Source: Limnohabitans sp.
Lineage (GTDB): Bacteria; Pseudomonadota; Gammaproteobacteria; Burkholderiales; Burkholderiaceae_C
NCBI GenBank assembly: GCA_009693505.1
Contig: SHXD01000002.1
Span: 34,634 to 98,633, forward strand
DNA: 64,000 bases
Reading direction: 5' to 3'
Shown: one piece after another, positions 1 through 9,223 of the stretch
Layout: every line of letters begins with the position of its first letter
Position numbering within the stretch: position 1 is the stretch's first letter
Program-made: the position numbers and the translations under genes
The notes under the pieces: generated by a model
The model's input: only the letters and a program-made list of their open reading frames with translations
Database searches by the model: none
What the model was told of the DNA's origin: nothing

Positions 1-225
1 ATTTCTTTGCAAATGGTTTTTGGTGTGATTGCCGGAGGGATGTTTGTCATGCTGGGGCCTACCTTCGGCGCTGTATTTTTGCTAGCACTCCAAGAAGTAT
101 TGCGGGTCTTGATTGGCAACCAAATTCATGGCCTCGACTTGTTGATCTACGGCGCCTTGCTGGTGTTCTTCATCATCCGCATGCCCAAGGGTATCTTGGG
201 CTCGTGGCTGGAACGCAAAACCTAA
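1..225 (+). CDS. Liv-type ABC transporter permease, C-terminal end (partial)
   Basis: The reading frame is open from the first base and ends at TAA 223-225, so only the last 74 codons or so are present. The residues are very hydrophobic, with two membrane segments, and end in RMPKGILGSWLERK. A short 'MPxGI' motif followed by a basic tail is typical of the LivM-type inner-membrane permease of branched-chain amino acid/carboxylate ABC importers; the complete LivM at 4060-5049 has a similar MPTGIAG near its end. The gene belongs to an operon lying to the left of the window. Its stop overlaps, tail to tail, the end of the next gene on the other strand. Family call fairly sure; substrate unknown. 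Confidence 0.7.
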   Translation: MSLQMVFGVIAGGMFVMLGPTFGAVFLLALQEVLRVLIGNQIHGLDLLIYGALLVFFIIRMPKGILGSWLERKT

Positions 226-974
226 AGGTGCACAACACGTTCGTGATGCACACTGCGAGCGTCCATTTCAAACTCCAACTCTTGAATGGGCGGATTGCAA
301 ATGTGCCACGACAGTCCAGGGCTCAACATGCCTGCGGTTTTGAACACCGTTGGAATCAAGGCTGAAAAGTCATGCACTGTGTAAATTTGTGCGGCTGTTA
401 ATCGGTTCCACTGCGCCTGCAAGCCCTGTGCCCGATCTTGCATGGTTTGCACCACATAGCGGACTTTGCGCTCAATGCCATCAGGGCTGGTGTCGCCCCG
501 TGCCACAATGCCTTCAGGAAAAGGCAAATGCTCAGGCCATTCGCCGCTACCAGCAATCAGCCAGTCTGATTGGTTGGAAGTCTCAGGCACGGTGTAGGTA
601 AAAGCATAAAAGCCCGGAACGTCTGGTGGTGAAAAAGCCGGCGCCAAGTTGCTGCGCGCTACAGGGTTGAGCCCATTTTGAATCAGGCCCCAATCAGTGA
701 GTACCTTCACATAACTTTGATTGAAACCTCGAAAGCCCTCCATCGTGAAAGCGCTTGGCGATCTTAGCTCGCATGCAGCCAATGCCGTTAAAGGCCGATT
801 GTTTTGCTGAAGGTGCTGACGAATCCAGTCAAAGCCTTGTTCAACCGGAACAACGCTTGAAAACCGAATGCGCCGAAATGCAAAGCCAGGCAACGCAATA
901 ACGGCTTGCGAGTAGGGAAAGCCGCCTTCTAAAAAGGCATAAGAACCCGGGTTGAAATTGTGCAATTTGGCCAT
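222..974 (-). CDS. RidA/YjgF-like protein of double length
   Basis: A 250-residue protein with no signal peptide or membrane segment. The second half (about residues 150-250) reads like the RidA/YjgF fold: a GDTSPDG turn, a helix with the pattern VRYVVQTMQDRAQGL, then the strand IYTVHDFSALIP. The first half, beginning MAKLHNFNPGSYAFLEGG, could be a second degenerate Rid module. I do not see the family's catalytic Arg near the C-terminus, so classical enamine/imine deaminase activity is uncertain. Rid-like proteins in catabolic clusters often deaminate reactive imines or 2-aminomuconate-like intermediates (family knowledge). It is alone on its strand, 210 bp from the acyl-CoA ligase. The family assignment is tentative. 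Confidence 0.5.
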   Translation of the reverse strand: MAKLHNFNPGSYAFLEGGFPYSQAVIALPGFAFRRIRFSSVVPVEQGFDWIRQHLQQNNRPLTALAACELRSPSAFTMEGFRGFNQSYVKVLTDWGLIQNGLNPVARSNLAPAFSPPDVPGFYAFTYTVPETSNQSDWLIAGSGEWPEHLPFPEGIVARGDTSPDGIERKVRYVVQTMQDRAQGLQAQWNRLTAAQIYTVHDFSALIPTVFKTAGMLSPGLSWHICNPPIQELEFEMDARSVHHERVVHL

Positions 975-1183
975 TTCGCTGACTCCAGTTCAATGTGTAG
1001 AGTTATTGGCTTGCACTGCCCTGATGGCAAACAAACTCGCAGGGTTTGATAATGATTTTAATTCTAAGGCAATGCCAAGAATATGCGAATCAAAACAAAC
1101 GCAGTGTTTCGTCAGGGCTGGACTTAGCTGATACAAAAAAGTGGGTTTCAAAAAGAACAATTAAGCAGAAATTAAAGTCGACA

Positions 1184-2737
1184 TTAGTTTTGACTTTGCA
1201 CCTGCAGTCGGATGGCTTTTTTATCAACCTTACCCAGGCCTGTGGTGGGCAACTTGTCTACCGCATGAAAATATTTGGGTACATGGACAGCGCCTTTTTT
1301 GATTCGCACCATCTCGCTAAGCTCGCCCCACTTCGCCACTTGGCCAGAGCGCCACACAACGACCGCATGCACCGCCTCTCCCCACTTTTCATGAGGGGCT
1401 CCCACCACCGCTACGGCTGCTACTGCGGGGTGCGTGGCCAACACATCTTCTATTTCACGAGGATAGACATTGAAGCCTCCGGTGATCACCATGTCTTTAG
1501 ATCTGTCCACAATGTACAAATACCCGTCCGCATCGCGCCTGGCCAAATCTCCGGAGTAGAGCCAACCATATCGAAAGGCCACTGCGTTTTCATTCGACTT
1601 GTTGATGTATTCCTGCATCACCAGTGGACCCCGAACACATATCTCACCCACCTCACCAGTGGGCACCTCTTGGCCATGCTCGTCCAGCAAGGCCAGTTGA
1701 ATACCTACCACTGGTGTGCCACAAGAACTTAGGCGATGCGGATGATTAACAGGATCATGTTCGTGCTTGTGCAAAACTGTCATGGCCATGGGTGCCTCAG
1801 ATTGCCCGTACAGTTGCATGAAGATGGGTCCAAGTTCTGCAATACCCTCTTGCAGGCGTGCAGGTGTTATAGCGGCTGCGCCGTATATCAGGGTTTCCAA
1901 ACTGCTGAGGTCATGGTCCTGTCGCACCGGCGAGTCAAGCAAGACATAGATCATTGTGGGAACCATGAAAGTGCAATTGACCCGGTGGCGCTCAACCAGT
2001 GTGCAAAAAGTTTTAACATCGAAGCCTGGGTGCATGATGACCGTGCCCGAGCGCATGAGCACTGGCGGAATCAAAGCGCCGGCGGCGTGGGTGATGGGTG
2101 TCATCGCCAAAAAGCGAGGGTTGGCAGGCCAATCAAAATCGGCCATTTGCATCATCACCATGGCGACCATCACACGGTGGTTGTGCAATACACCCTTGGG
2201 TTTGCCGGTAGTGCCACCGGTGTAAATCAAAATGCAGTCATCATCCTCCTGGCTGCATGAAACAAGGGTCTGAGGTTTGTATTGCTTCATCAGACTGAAC
2301 ACATCGATTTGTTCGCCCCAAGTCCCCAGCCCAAGAACAGTGAAGGGCCGATCTACTGACTGAACAATTTTCAAGGCACGCTCGCCAAAACTATGCGGCT
2401 CAACGATCATCAGTTGCACTTGCGCGTCTTCGACCTGATAAAGATGATCATCGGGTGAAGACATAGGATTCATCCACACCACACGCAGCCCCATCACATA
2501 AGCCGCTGCCGAAATAAGAAAGGCATGTGGCCGATTTGTGGATAAAGTGGCAATGGTTTGACCGTGTTGCAAGCCCATGCCCTCAAGCACCTGAATGATT
2601 TGACTGACCTGGCGCCCCATCTCGCGGTAGGTGATGTGCAAGTCGGCCAGCACAAAGGCGTCACGATCGCCACCGCGTTGAATGGCGGTGATGATGAGAT
2701 CGCCCATGCTGCAGCCCTGATGGACTTGTGACTTCAT
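1184..2737 (-). CDS. AMP-dependent acyl-CoA synthetase (carboxylic acid-CoA ligase)
   Basis: A 517-residue member of the ANL superfamily that would activate a carboxylic acid with ATP and CoA. The phosphate-binding loop YTGGTTGKPKG lies at residues 172-182, YGQSEAP forms the A5 region, YSGDLARRDADGYLYI carries the conserved Asp, and TGLGKVDKKA contains the catalytic Lys503. Length is normal. The ATG has GGAGACAAGG upstream. It lies downstream of the Liv operon on the same strand but is separated from it by a strong terminator, so it probably has its own promoter or depends on readthrough. The substrate cannot be read from sequence; linkage suggests the acid imported by the Liv system. Confidence 0.85.
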   Translation of the reverse strand: MKSQVHQGCSMGDLIITAIQRGGDRDAFVLADLHITYREMGRQVSQIIQVLEGMGLQHGQTIATLSTNRPHAFLISAAAYVMGLRVVWMNPMSSPDDHLYQVEDAQVQLMIVEPHSFGERALKIVQSVDRPFTVLGLGTWGEQIDVFSLMKQYKPQTLVSCSQEDDDCILIYTGGTTGKPKGVLHNHRVMVAMVMMQMADFDWPANPRFLAMTPITHAAGALIPPVLMRSGTVIMHPGFDVKTFCTLVERHRVNCTFMVPTMIYVLLDSPVRQDHDLSSLETLIYGAAAITPARLQEGIAELGPIFMQLYGQSEAPMAMTVLHKHEHDPVNHPHRLSSCGTPVVGIQLALLDEHGQEVPTGEVGEICVRGPLVMQEYINKSNENAVAFRYGWLYSGDLARRDADGYLYIVDRSKDMVITGGFNVYPREIEDVLATHPAVAAVAVVGAPHEKWGEAVHAVVVWRSGQVAKWGELSEMVRIKKGAVHVPKYFHAVDKLPTTGLGKVDKKAIRLQVQSQN

Positions 2738-2769
2738 GCCTTGTCTCCAATATGGTGTGTCGCAGAGAT

Positions 2770-2798
2770 AAAAAATGCCGCAAAATGCGGCATTTTTT
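2770..2798 (-). terminator. Rho-independent terminator after the Liv operon
   Basis: A 12-bp stem, AAAAAATGCCGC pairing with GCGGCATTTTTT, encloses a 5-nt loop and is flanked by A-runs and T-runs (T-run to 2800), so it could work on both strands. It sits 17 bases past the stop of the binding-protein gene and before the ligase at 1184-2737. Confidence 0.88.
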
Positions 2799-2815
2799 TT
2801 AGCTGATGCAGTGAA

Positions 2816-4027
2816 TTACCTCACAGCAACTGGCTTACCAAAATCGACCCAAGATTTACCATCAAACTTCACCAGTTGCATGGTTTGGAACAATGCAAAA
2901 TCAGTTGGTGATGTGTTCGCCAGTACACCGGGCAAGGCCATCGGCACTTGAAAGTCCTTGATGCTGGCGGCTTGTTTCATGACGTTTTCGCGGGTTAGGT
3001 TGTCCCCTGCCTGCCTGAGCACGTGAGCCATTAACTGAGCCACCGCATAGCCATAAGTGGCGACGCCATCGTCTGGACTGACTTCAGGCGCGTATTTTTT
3101 AATCAATGCTTTGAAATCCTTCATCGTCGGATCATTGTCCCAGCGGGTATCGGCACCTTCTTTGATGTAGTTCATTGAAATCAAGCCAACCGAGACATCC
3201 AGGCCCGCAGGCTTCAAGACGCTACCCACTGAAGCAGAAACTTGGTTCAGGTAGTGTGTGGGCTTCCAGCCCACTTCACTGACCTTGCGAATGGCTTGCG
3301 CTGCAAACTTGGGGGTCGTGATGTTGAAGAAGGTGTCGGCACCCGAACCCTTGAGCGTGACAATTTGAGAGTCGATGGTTGGGTCTGTCACTTCATAGGT
3401 AGCTTGGGAAACAATCATGCTTGCAGCCTTAGCGCCCAAGCCTTCTTTGAATCCGTTGAAGTAGTCCTTGCCGTAATCGTCATTTTGCATCAGCACCGCA
3501 ATTTTGGCATTGGGCTTAGTGGCCAGAATATGCTGTGCATACAGCTTGCCTTCGGATTGGTAATTGGGGTTAAAACCAATGGTCCAAGGGTAGTTTTTCG
3601 GATCGTTCCATTTCGATGCGCCTGTGGCCAAGAACATGTGCGGCACTTTCTTGGTATTCATGTACTTGTGAATTGCGGTATTGGAAGGTGTGCCCAAGGT
3701 ACCCAGGGTCAAAAGGACTTCATCTTGCTCTACCAAACGGCGAATCATCTCTACCGTTTTAGGCGGGCTGTAGCCATCGTCTAGGGTGATGAAGTTGATC
3801 TTGCGGCCATTGACGCCACCTTGTTCGTTCAATTGCTTGAAGTAAGCTGCCTGAACCTTGCCGATGACGCCGTAAGCCGAAGCTGGGCCGCTGTATGGCA
3901 TGGTTTGACCAATTTTAATTTCAGTGTCGCTGGCACCGGGATCGTATTTTTTTTGCGCGGCGGCCGGTAAGGCAAAGCCAATGAGGGAAATGCACAGAGC
4001 AGTTAGGGCAAATTGTCTCTTTTTCAT
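2816..4027 (-). CDS. livK: Liv-type ABC transporter periplasmic substrate-binding protein
   Basis: A 403-residue secreted binding protein of the type I fold (Peripla_BP_6). The start is set at MKKRQFALTALC (ATG at 4027), which gives a proper Sec signal peptide ending in PAAAQ. An upstream in-frame ATG at 4168 would add 47 residues overlapping livM and hide the signal. After cleavage come the family patterns IKIGQTMPYSGP, LNEQGGVNGRKI and LAQNDDYGKD-like (here LMQNDDYGKDYF). It is the last gene of livGFHMK, 32 bp after livM, and is followed by a strong terminator. Despite the Liv name, neighbours point to an organic acid rather than leucine. Confident on family, not on ligand. Confidence 0.9.
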   Translation of the reverse strand: MKKRQFALTALCISLIGFALPAAAQKKYDPGASDTEIKIGQTMPYSGPASAYGVIGKVQAAYFKQLNEQGGVNGRKINFITLDDGYSPPKTVEMIRRLVEQDEVLLTLGTLGTPSNTAIHKYMNTKKVPHMFLATGASKWNDPKNYPWTIGFNPNYQSEGKLYAQHILATKPNAKIAVLMQNDDYGKDYFNGFKEGLGAKAASMIVSQATYEVTDPTIDSQIVTLKGSGADTFFNITTPKFAAQAIRKVSEVGWKPTHYLNQVSASVGSVLKPAGLDVSVGLISMNYIKEGADTRWDNDPTMKDFKALIKKYAPEVSPDDGVATYGYAVAQLMAHVLRQAGDNLTRENVMKQAASIKDFQVPMALPGVLANTSPTDFALFQTMQLVKFDGKSWVDFGKPVAVR

Positions 4028-4059
4028 GGTGGTCCTTGGTTGAGAGAAAAGGTTGAAAA

Positions 4060-5049
4060 TCAAGAGCGAGTTGGGCGAAACTTCTCGCTTAACAAACGGA
4101 GGGCACCCGCAATACCAGTGGGCATGGTGTACATAAACAGGATTAACATGGTTCCATAGATGGCCCAAGGTGCGGCCCTGGAAATCTGGTCAGCGATGTT
4201 GGGAATGAACTGGATAAATATTGCACCATACAAAGCACCAGGCAAAGAAGTCACGCCACCAATCACCATGCCAACCAGCAATGTGATCGATAGGAAAACG
4301 GTGAAACTGTCGGGTGCCACAAAGGCCACCAAAATAGCACTCAGTGCACCCGCCACACCCGTGAACATTGCGCTAACACCGAAAGCCAAACTTTTGTACA
4401 TTGGCGTGTTAATGCCCATGGAAGCAGCAGCAATAGGTTGGTCGCGGATGGCGATCAGGGCACGACCTACTCGGCCGCGAATTAAATTCCAACCAATGAC
4501 GAACATCACCACGGTGACTGCCAAGGTAAAGAAATAAAGCCAACGGTCTGAATTGAGTTTCAAGCCGAACAAAGACTCCCAAGGCGGGTCGGGTTTCATG
4601 ATCACAATGCCCTGTACCCCGCCCGTCAAAGATTCTAGATGCTTGAACTTGAGCAACTGCGGTAAAGCCACTGCCAGTGCAAACGTGGCCAAGGCCAAGT
4701 AGTGCCCCTCTAGCCGCAGGGCAGGCAAGCCAAACAAAAAACCCACTACCAAACAAATGAAGGCCGCAATTGGGATGGTCATCCAATAGGGAATATTCAT
4801 CTTATCCATCAGGATGGCACTGGTGTAGGCCCCGATGGCCAAGAAGGCGCCATGTCCCAAAGAGATTTGGCCACTGTAACCAATGAGAATATTCATGCCC
4901 ACCAACGCAATGGCATAGCTCAACACCATGGAGGCTTGAAACACATGGTAATTGGATATAAAAAAGGGCAAGACGCAGGCTGCGATCAGGCCCAACACGA
5001 TTCGAATCCATGGGATCGAATTTTCGGTAGATGGTAGATTGGAAGACAT
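4060..5049 (-). CDS. livM: Liv-type ABC transporter permease (LivM family)
   Basis: A 329-residue inner-membrane permease with about eight to nine hydrophobic segments. Diagnostic stretches are GYSGQISLGHGAFLAIGAY near residue 65, LALATFALA in the middle, and GVTSLPGALYGAIFI with MPTGIAGALR near the end. It starts 5 bp after livH stops and is followed by the binding-protein gene. With LivH it forms the membrane channel of the importer powered by LivF and LivG. Length is typical and nothing is missing. Confidence 0.92.
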   Translation of the reverse strand: MSSNLPSTENSIPWIRIVLGLIAACVLPFFISNYHVFQASMVLSYAIALVGMNILIGYSGQISLGHGAFLAIGAYTSAILMDKMNIPYWMTIPIAAFICLVVGFLFGLPALRLEGHYLALATFALAVALPQLLKFKHLESLTGGVQGIVIMKPDPPWESLFGLKLNSDRWLYFFTLAVTVVMFVIGWNLIRGRVGRALIAIRDQPIAAASMGINTPMYKSLAFGVSAMFTGVAGALSAILVAFVAPDSFTVFLSITLLVGMVIGGVTSLPGALYGAIFIQFIPNIADQISRAAPWAIYGTMLILFMYTMPTGIAGALRLLSEKFRPTRS

Positions 5050-5054
5050 CTAAT

Positions 5055-5927
5055 TCAGACCCTTGAAACAATCACTTTACCGAACAGGCCGGCAGGTTTG
5101 ATGGTAAGCACAACAATGATCAATACCAAGGCGACCGACAGCTTGAGTTCTGTGCCGATGACGTAGGCACCTAGAATATTTTCAAGAATGCCAACGATGA
5201 AGCCGCCCAACACCGCACCCCCCGGGCTGTCAATGCCCCCCACCAATGCCGCAGCAAAGGCATAGAGCAAGACACCCGACATCATGTTGGGCTCAAGGAA
5301 GACCACTGGCGCAATCATCATGCCCGCTACAGAACCAATGGCGGCGGCAAGTCCCCAACCCAAGGCCAACATCCAACCCACGCGGATGCCCACCAAGCGG
5401 CTTGAATCTGGATTTTGCGCGGCAGCACGCATGGCCAGTCCCAAAGGGGTGAACTTGAAAAAGCTGTAAAGCAAGAGCAGAAGCACCATGGTGACGCCAA
5501 TGGAGCCTAGTTCGTGAGATGAGATGAAATACAAACCAAACGGCGGCTCTTTGGGAAAAGGAGATGGAAAAGCTTTGATGGTGTATGTGAAGATCCAACC
5601 CGCAATGCTGTTCAGGATGACCAACAGGCCAATGAAAACCACCACAATGTTAAGCACCGGCGCATTTTCCACAGGCCGAATGATGATGCGCTGGATCAAA
5701 ACCCCCAAGCTAAACGACAGCAAGATGGTGCAAACGAAAGCCAGCCAGTAGGAGACGCCTGCGTTGATCAGGGTCCAAGCCATGTAAGTGGCAAACATTG
5801 CAATTTCGCCTTGTGCAAAATTGATGTGGTGCGTCGATTGGTAAATCATCACGAGCGCTAAGGCAAGGCTGGCGTAAACCCCGCCCGTGGCAATGCCAGC
5901 AACAACTTGGTGAATAAAAGTTTCCAT
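5055..5927 (-). CDS. livH: Liv-type ABC transporter permease (LivH family)
   Basis: A 290-residue permease with about eight membrane segments. Family patterns include GIATGGVYASLALALVMIYQSTHHINFAQGEIAM at the N-terminus, NPDSSRLVGI in the cytoplasmic coupling loop and GGIDSPGGAVLGGFIVGI near the C-terminus. It lies 10 bp after livF and 5 bp before livM in one transcription unit. It would pair with LivM in the inner membrane. Confidence 0.92.
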   Translation of the reverse strand: METFIHQVVAGIATGGVYASLALALVMIYQSTHHINFAQGEIAMFATYMAWTLINAGVSYWLAFVCTILLSFSLGVLIQRIIIRPVENAPVLNIVVVFIGLLVILNSIAGWIFTYTIKAFPSPFPKEPPFGLYFISSHELGSIGVTMVLLLLLYSFFKFTPLGLAMRAAAQNPDSSRLVGIRVGWMLALGWGLAAAIGSVAGMMIAPVVFLEPNMMSGVLLYAFAAALVGGIDSPGGAVLGGFIVGILENILGAYVIGTELKLSVALVLIIVVLTIKPAGLFGKVIVSRV

Positions 5928-5937
5928 GTTGGTGTTC

Positions 5938-6654
5938 TCAGTGACCGAGGTAAGAGCGACGAACAGCTTCGTCTTGTTTCAGGTCTTTCGAAAGACCCGA
6001 CAAAACCAGTTTGCCGGTTTCCAAAAGGTAGGCGTAATTTGCCAGATCGAGTGCCATGGCAGCGTTTTGTTCAACCAACAAGATAGTCACTTTATCGGTC
6101 TGGTTGATGGTTTGCATGATGTCAAAAATCTCTCGGACAATGAGCGGTGCCAAGCCAAACGAAGGTTCGTCCAGCAACAGCAATCGGGGGCGCAGCATAA
6201 GGGCCCTTGCAATGGCCAGCATTTGTTGCTCACCGCCGGAGAGGGTGCCAGCTTGCTGATTCCGCCTTTCTTTCAAACGGGGAAAGTAGCTGTACATCTT
6301 CTCCTGATCAAGTGCCACCTCGTGTTTGTCTTTGCGGGTGTAACTGCCCAGTTGCAAATTTTCTTCTGTGGAAAGGCTGCCGAAGGTGCCACGGCCGTCG
6401 GGCACATGTGCCACACCTAGTCGAACAATGTCTTCAGTTGCCTTGCCTTCAATGGCTTGACCATCAAACAGTATTTGGCCACGAACTTTGATCATCTTGC
6501 TCAATGCACGCAGCGTGGTGGTTTTACCTGCACCGTTGGCGCCTAGCAAGGTCGTGATACTGCCCTCTTCAATTTGCATCGACAGGCCATGCAGCACTTC
6601 GGTGGCGTCATAGCCGGCAAAAAGGTCTTTGACTTCCAGAAGCATTCGGCTCAT
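5938..6654 (-). CDS. livF: Liv-type ABC transporter ATPase (LivF)
   Basis: A 238-residue ATP-binding subunit. Walker A GANGAGKT is at residues 38-45, the signature LSGGEQQ at 138-144, and Walker B LLLLDE at 158-163. The segment FGLAPLIVREIFDIM after Walker B is typical of LivF. Its ATG overlaps the stop of livG by 4 bases (ATGA), implying translational coupling. It would energise import together with LivG. Confidence 0.93.
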   Translation of the reverse strand: MSRMLLEVKDLFAGYDATEVLHGLSMQIEEGSITTLLGANGAGKTTTLRALSKMIKVRGQILFDGQAIEGKATEDIVRLGVAHVPDGRGTFGSLSTEENLQLGSYTRKDKHEVALDQEKMYSYFPRLKERRNQQAGTLSGGEQQMLAIARALMLRPRLLLLDEPSFGLAPLIVREIFDIMQTINQTDKVTILLVEQNAAMALDLANYAYLLETGKLVLSGLSKDLKQDEAVRRSYLGH

Positions 6655-7463
6655 TTTGAAGACCCCAGGTAAGCTTGAATCACATCGGGATGTTGACGCA
6701 CTTGAGTCGGTGTGTCGTCGGCAATTTTTTTGCCGAAATTCAGAGCCACCACTTTGTCGGAGATGCTCATGACCAGACTCATGTGGTGTTCCACCAATAG
6801 CACTGTGATCTTGAATTCATCACGGATTCGCTTGATCAGATGGCCCAAGGCGTTGACTTCTTCATGATTAAGACCTGAGGCTGGTTCGTCCAGCAGCAAG
6901 AGTTTTGGCTGGCTGGCTAAAGCACGGGCAAGTTCCACGCGTTTTTGGGTGCCGAAAGGTAAGTCGGAAACTTTGCGCAAGGCCAGAGATTGCAAATCTA
7001 AAAATTCGACCAATTGCATGGCGTTCTGGTGAATTTTGGCTTCTTCTTGACGCACGCCTGGCAGTCGCAGGGCGTGGGACAGAAAGCCTTTTTCTGCACG
7101 GCAGTGTGAGCCAACCTTGATGTTGTCTAGCACCGACATGGTTTTGTAAAGTGCCAGGTTCTGAAAGGTCCGTCCAATTCCAATTTCGGCCGTCTTGTGG
7201 CGTGTCATGCCATGGAGGTTTTGACCCTCAAAATGAATTTCACCCTCGCTGTAATCGTACAAGCGTGAAAGGCAATTGAACAATGTGGTTTTGCCAGCAC
7301 CGTTGGGGCCGATGAGGCCAGCAATCTGACCTTGTTGAACATCGAAGGAGACACCATCTAAGGCAACAATACCGCGGAATTTGACGGTGACTTGCGAAAC
7401 CGAGAGCAACACTGGCGCATCGGCCTTAGGGCGCGACTCGAGAATTGAATCCTGAACGATCAT
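6651..7463 (-). CDS. livG: Liv-type ABC transporter ATPase (LivG)
   Basis: A 270-residue ATP-binding subunit with Walker A GPNGAGKT at residues 52-59, a LivG-type signature PFGTQKRVELARAL, Walker B LLLLDEPASGL, and the switch histidine in VLLVEHHM. The first 20 or so residues are an extra N-terminal extension before the ABC domain. A good Shine-Dalgarno (AAAGGGG) precedes the ATG. It is the first liv gene and lies 94 bp after an acyl-CoA ligase on the same strand, so thiolase, hydratase, ligase and transporter may be co-transcribed. Confidence 0.92.
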   Translation of the reverse strand: MIVQDSILESRPKADAPVLLSVSQVTVKFRGIVALDGVSFDVQQGQIAGLIGPNGAGKTTLFNCLSRLYDYSEGEIHFEGQNLHGMTRHKTAEIGIGRTFQNLALYKTMSVLDNIKVGSHCRAEKGFLSHALRLPGVRQEEAKIHQNAMQLVEFLDLQSLALRKVSDLPFGTQKRVELARALASQPKLLLLDEPASGLNHEEVNALGHLIKRIRDEFKITVLLVEHHMSLVMSISDKVVALNFGKKIADDTPTQVRQHPDVIQAYLGSSK

Positions 7464-7557
7464 CTATCCCCTTTAGGACATGTGAAGTAAATATAGAAAC
7501 TAAGTGAGATCCTGTCAGAAAGAAATCCAGTGACCATCGGGAGTTTCCCGAGCACGC

Positions 7558-9207
7558 TTAATTCGGAAACATTTCTCGAAGTTTAAGTTTGTAAAACTTG
7601 CCTGTTGAAGTGCGAGGCACACTTGCGATCCATTCATAGCGGTCGGGTACTTGCCACTTGGCAAAGCCCATTTTCAGCAAATGGGCAGCCAGTTCTTCGG
7701 CTTGCGGTGCTAGGCCGGGTTTGGCCACGACACAAGCCAAAGGCCGTTCGCTCCATTTTTCGTCTGGAATGGCGATGACTGCCGCTTCGGCAATGCCGGG
7801 ATGAGCCATCAGAGCGTTTTCCAAATCGACCGAGCTGATCCACTCTCCGCCAGATTTGATCAAGTCTTTGGTGCGATCGGTAATGCGCACAAATCCCATG
7901 GTGTCTACGCTGGCCACATCGCCAGTTCGCAGCCATCCGTCGTCGGTGAATTTATCTTCGCTCACGGGCACATGATGGTAGCTGCCAGTAATGAAGGGGC
8001 CTCGCACCTGCAACTCACCCACCTGCTGTCCGTCCCAAGCTTGATCTTGGCCTTCATCGTTGCGGATGCGCAAATCAACCAACGGCACCGGAATGCCGGC
8101 CATGGCAGCGCGGCGGTAGCGCTCATCCATAGGCGCATCGCGCAATTCGGACTTGGGGTAAGAAATGGTGCAGACTGGCGAAGTTTCGGTCATGCCCCAG
8201 CCCTGCAAAATCCAGATGCCATGTTTGTCAAATGCGCGTATCAGGGCTTCGGGTACTGCTGCACCGCCAACCAAGCTGCGCATGCCAGCCGGTAGTTTCC
8301 AGCGGCCCGGTTGTTGGGTCAAGGCCGCTTCGTAGGCCTGAATCAAACCCATCCATATCGTGGGCACGCCCAATGACAAAGTAGGCGGCTCCAGTTGCAT
8401 CAGGTCCAACAAGTCGTCTGGGTGCAGGTGCGGACCTGGAAAAACCATTTTGACCCCCATCATGACCGCTCCGTAGGGGATACCCCAGCTGTTGGCATGG
8501 AACATGGGAGTGACAGGTAAGACCACATCGGTGCCGCGCAAAGACCAAAAATCACCCAAGGATGCGACAAGCGTGTGCAACACCGTAGAGCGGTGCGAGT
8601 AGACCACGCCTTTGGGGCGACCTGTGGTGCCAGAGGTATAGCACATGGAAACCGGATCGTCTTCCGAGTGAGCGGCGTATTCAAAATGGCGGCCATCCGT
8701 GCCAGCCAACCATTGTTCGTAATTCATAAACTCTGCAGGCGCATCGGCGCCAGAAAAGGGGAACACGATGACTTTCTCAAAGTTGTATGTGTGCTCAATT
8801 TGGCGATACAGCGGCAGCAAAATGTCATCGATGATCAAAAACCGGTCTTTCGCATCGTTTGCAATCCAAGCAATTTCGTCTGGTGACAAGCGCAAATTCA
8901 GAGTGTGCATGACACCGCCTGCAGCAGGAATGCCGAAGTAGCATTCCAAATGGGCATGGTGGTTCCAACACAAGGTGGCCACCCGATCGCCTTTTTTCAG
9001 CCCTAAATCTTTCAAGCCCTTGGCCAGGCTTCGCGTGCGGCTATAAAACTGTGCATAGGTGTGCTTGACCAGAGATTTATCGGGCAGTCGCGAGACAATT
9101 TCATTCTCTGGGAATAAAGTGCCCGCTCGGTCTAAAAAATGATTGATGGACAAGTCCACCTTCATCATGGTGCTGGTTACATCTGCGTTAGATTTCATCA
9201 AGTGCAC
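7558..9207 (-). CDS. Medium/long-chain fatty-acid-CoA ligase (AlkK-like)
   Basis: A 549-residue ANL-family ligase. The P-loop [10 protein letters not shown] is at residues 191-200, [10 protein letters not shown] is the A5 motif, LRTGDVAS and [18 protein letters not shown] follow, and the catalytic Lys is K537 in STGKFYK. The GGEWISS form is typical of medium-chain ligases such as AlkK. The first ATG (9207) is used here; MMKVDLS at residue 14 is another possible start. It follows the hydratase/dehydrogenase by 16 bp and precedes livG. It would make the CoA ester of the acid brought in by the Liv importer (inference). Confidence 0.88.
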   Translation of the reverse strand: MHLMKSNADVTSTMMKVDLSINHFLDRAGTLFPENEIVSRLPDKSLVKHTYAQFYSRTRSLAKGLKDLGLKKGDRVATLCWNHHAHLECYFGIPAAGGVMHTLNLRLSPDEIAWIANDAKDRFLIIDDILLPLYRQIEHTYNFEKVIVFPFSGADAPAEFMNYEQWLAGTDGRHFEYAAHSEDDPVSMCYTSGTTGRPKGVVYSHRSTVLHTLVASLGDFWSLRGTDVVLPVTPMFHANSWGIPYGAVMMGVKMVFPGPHLHPDDLLDLMQLEPPTLSLGVPTIWMGLIQAYEAALTQQPGRWKLPAGMRSLVGGAAVPEALIRAFDKHGIWILQGWGMTETSPVCTISYPKSELRDAPMDERYRRAAMAGIPVPLVDLRIRNDEGQDQAWDGQQVGELQVRGPFITGSYHHVPVSEDKFTDDGWLRTGDVASVDTMGFVRITDRTKDLIKSGGEWISSVDLENALMAHPGIAEAAVIAIPDEKWSERPLACVVAKPGLAPQAEELAAHLLKMGFAKWQVPDRYEWIASVPRTSTGKFYKLKLREMFPN

Positions 9208-9223
9208 TCCATGGTTTTTTGAT

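Noticed and set aside
1046..1732. 228-codon rightward open frame overlapping the 3' end of the acyl-CoA ligase
   Set aside because: It is mostly antisense to a gene with clear ligase motifs and has no motif or ribosome site of its own.
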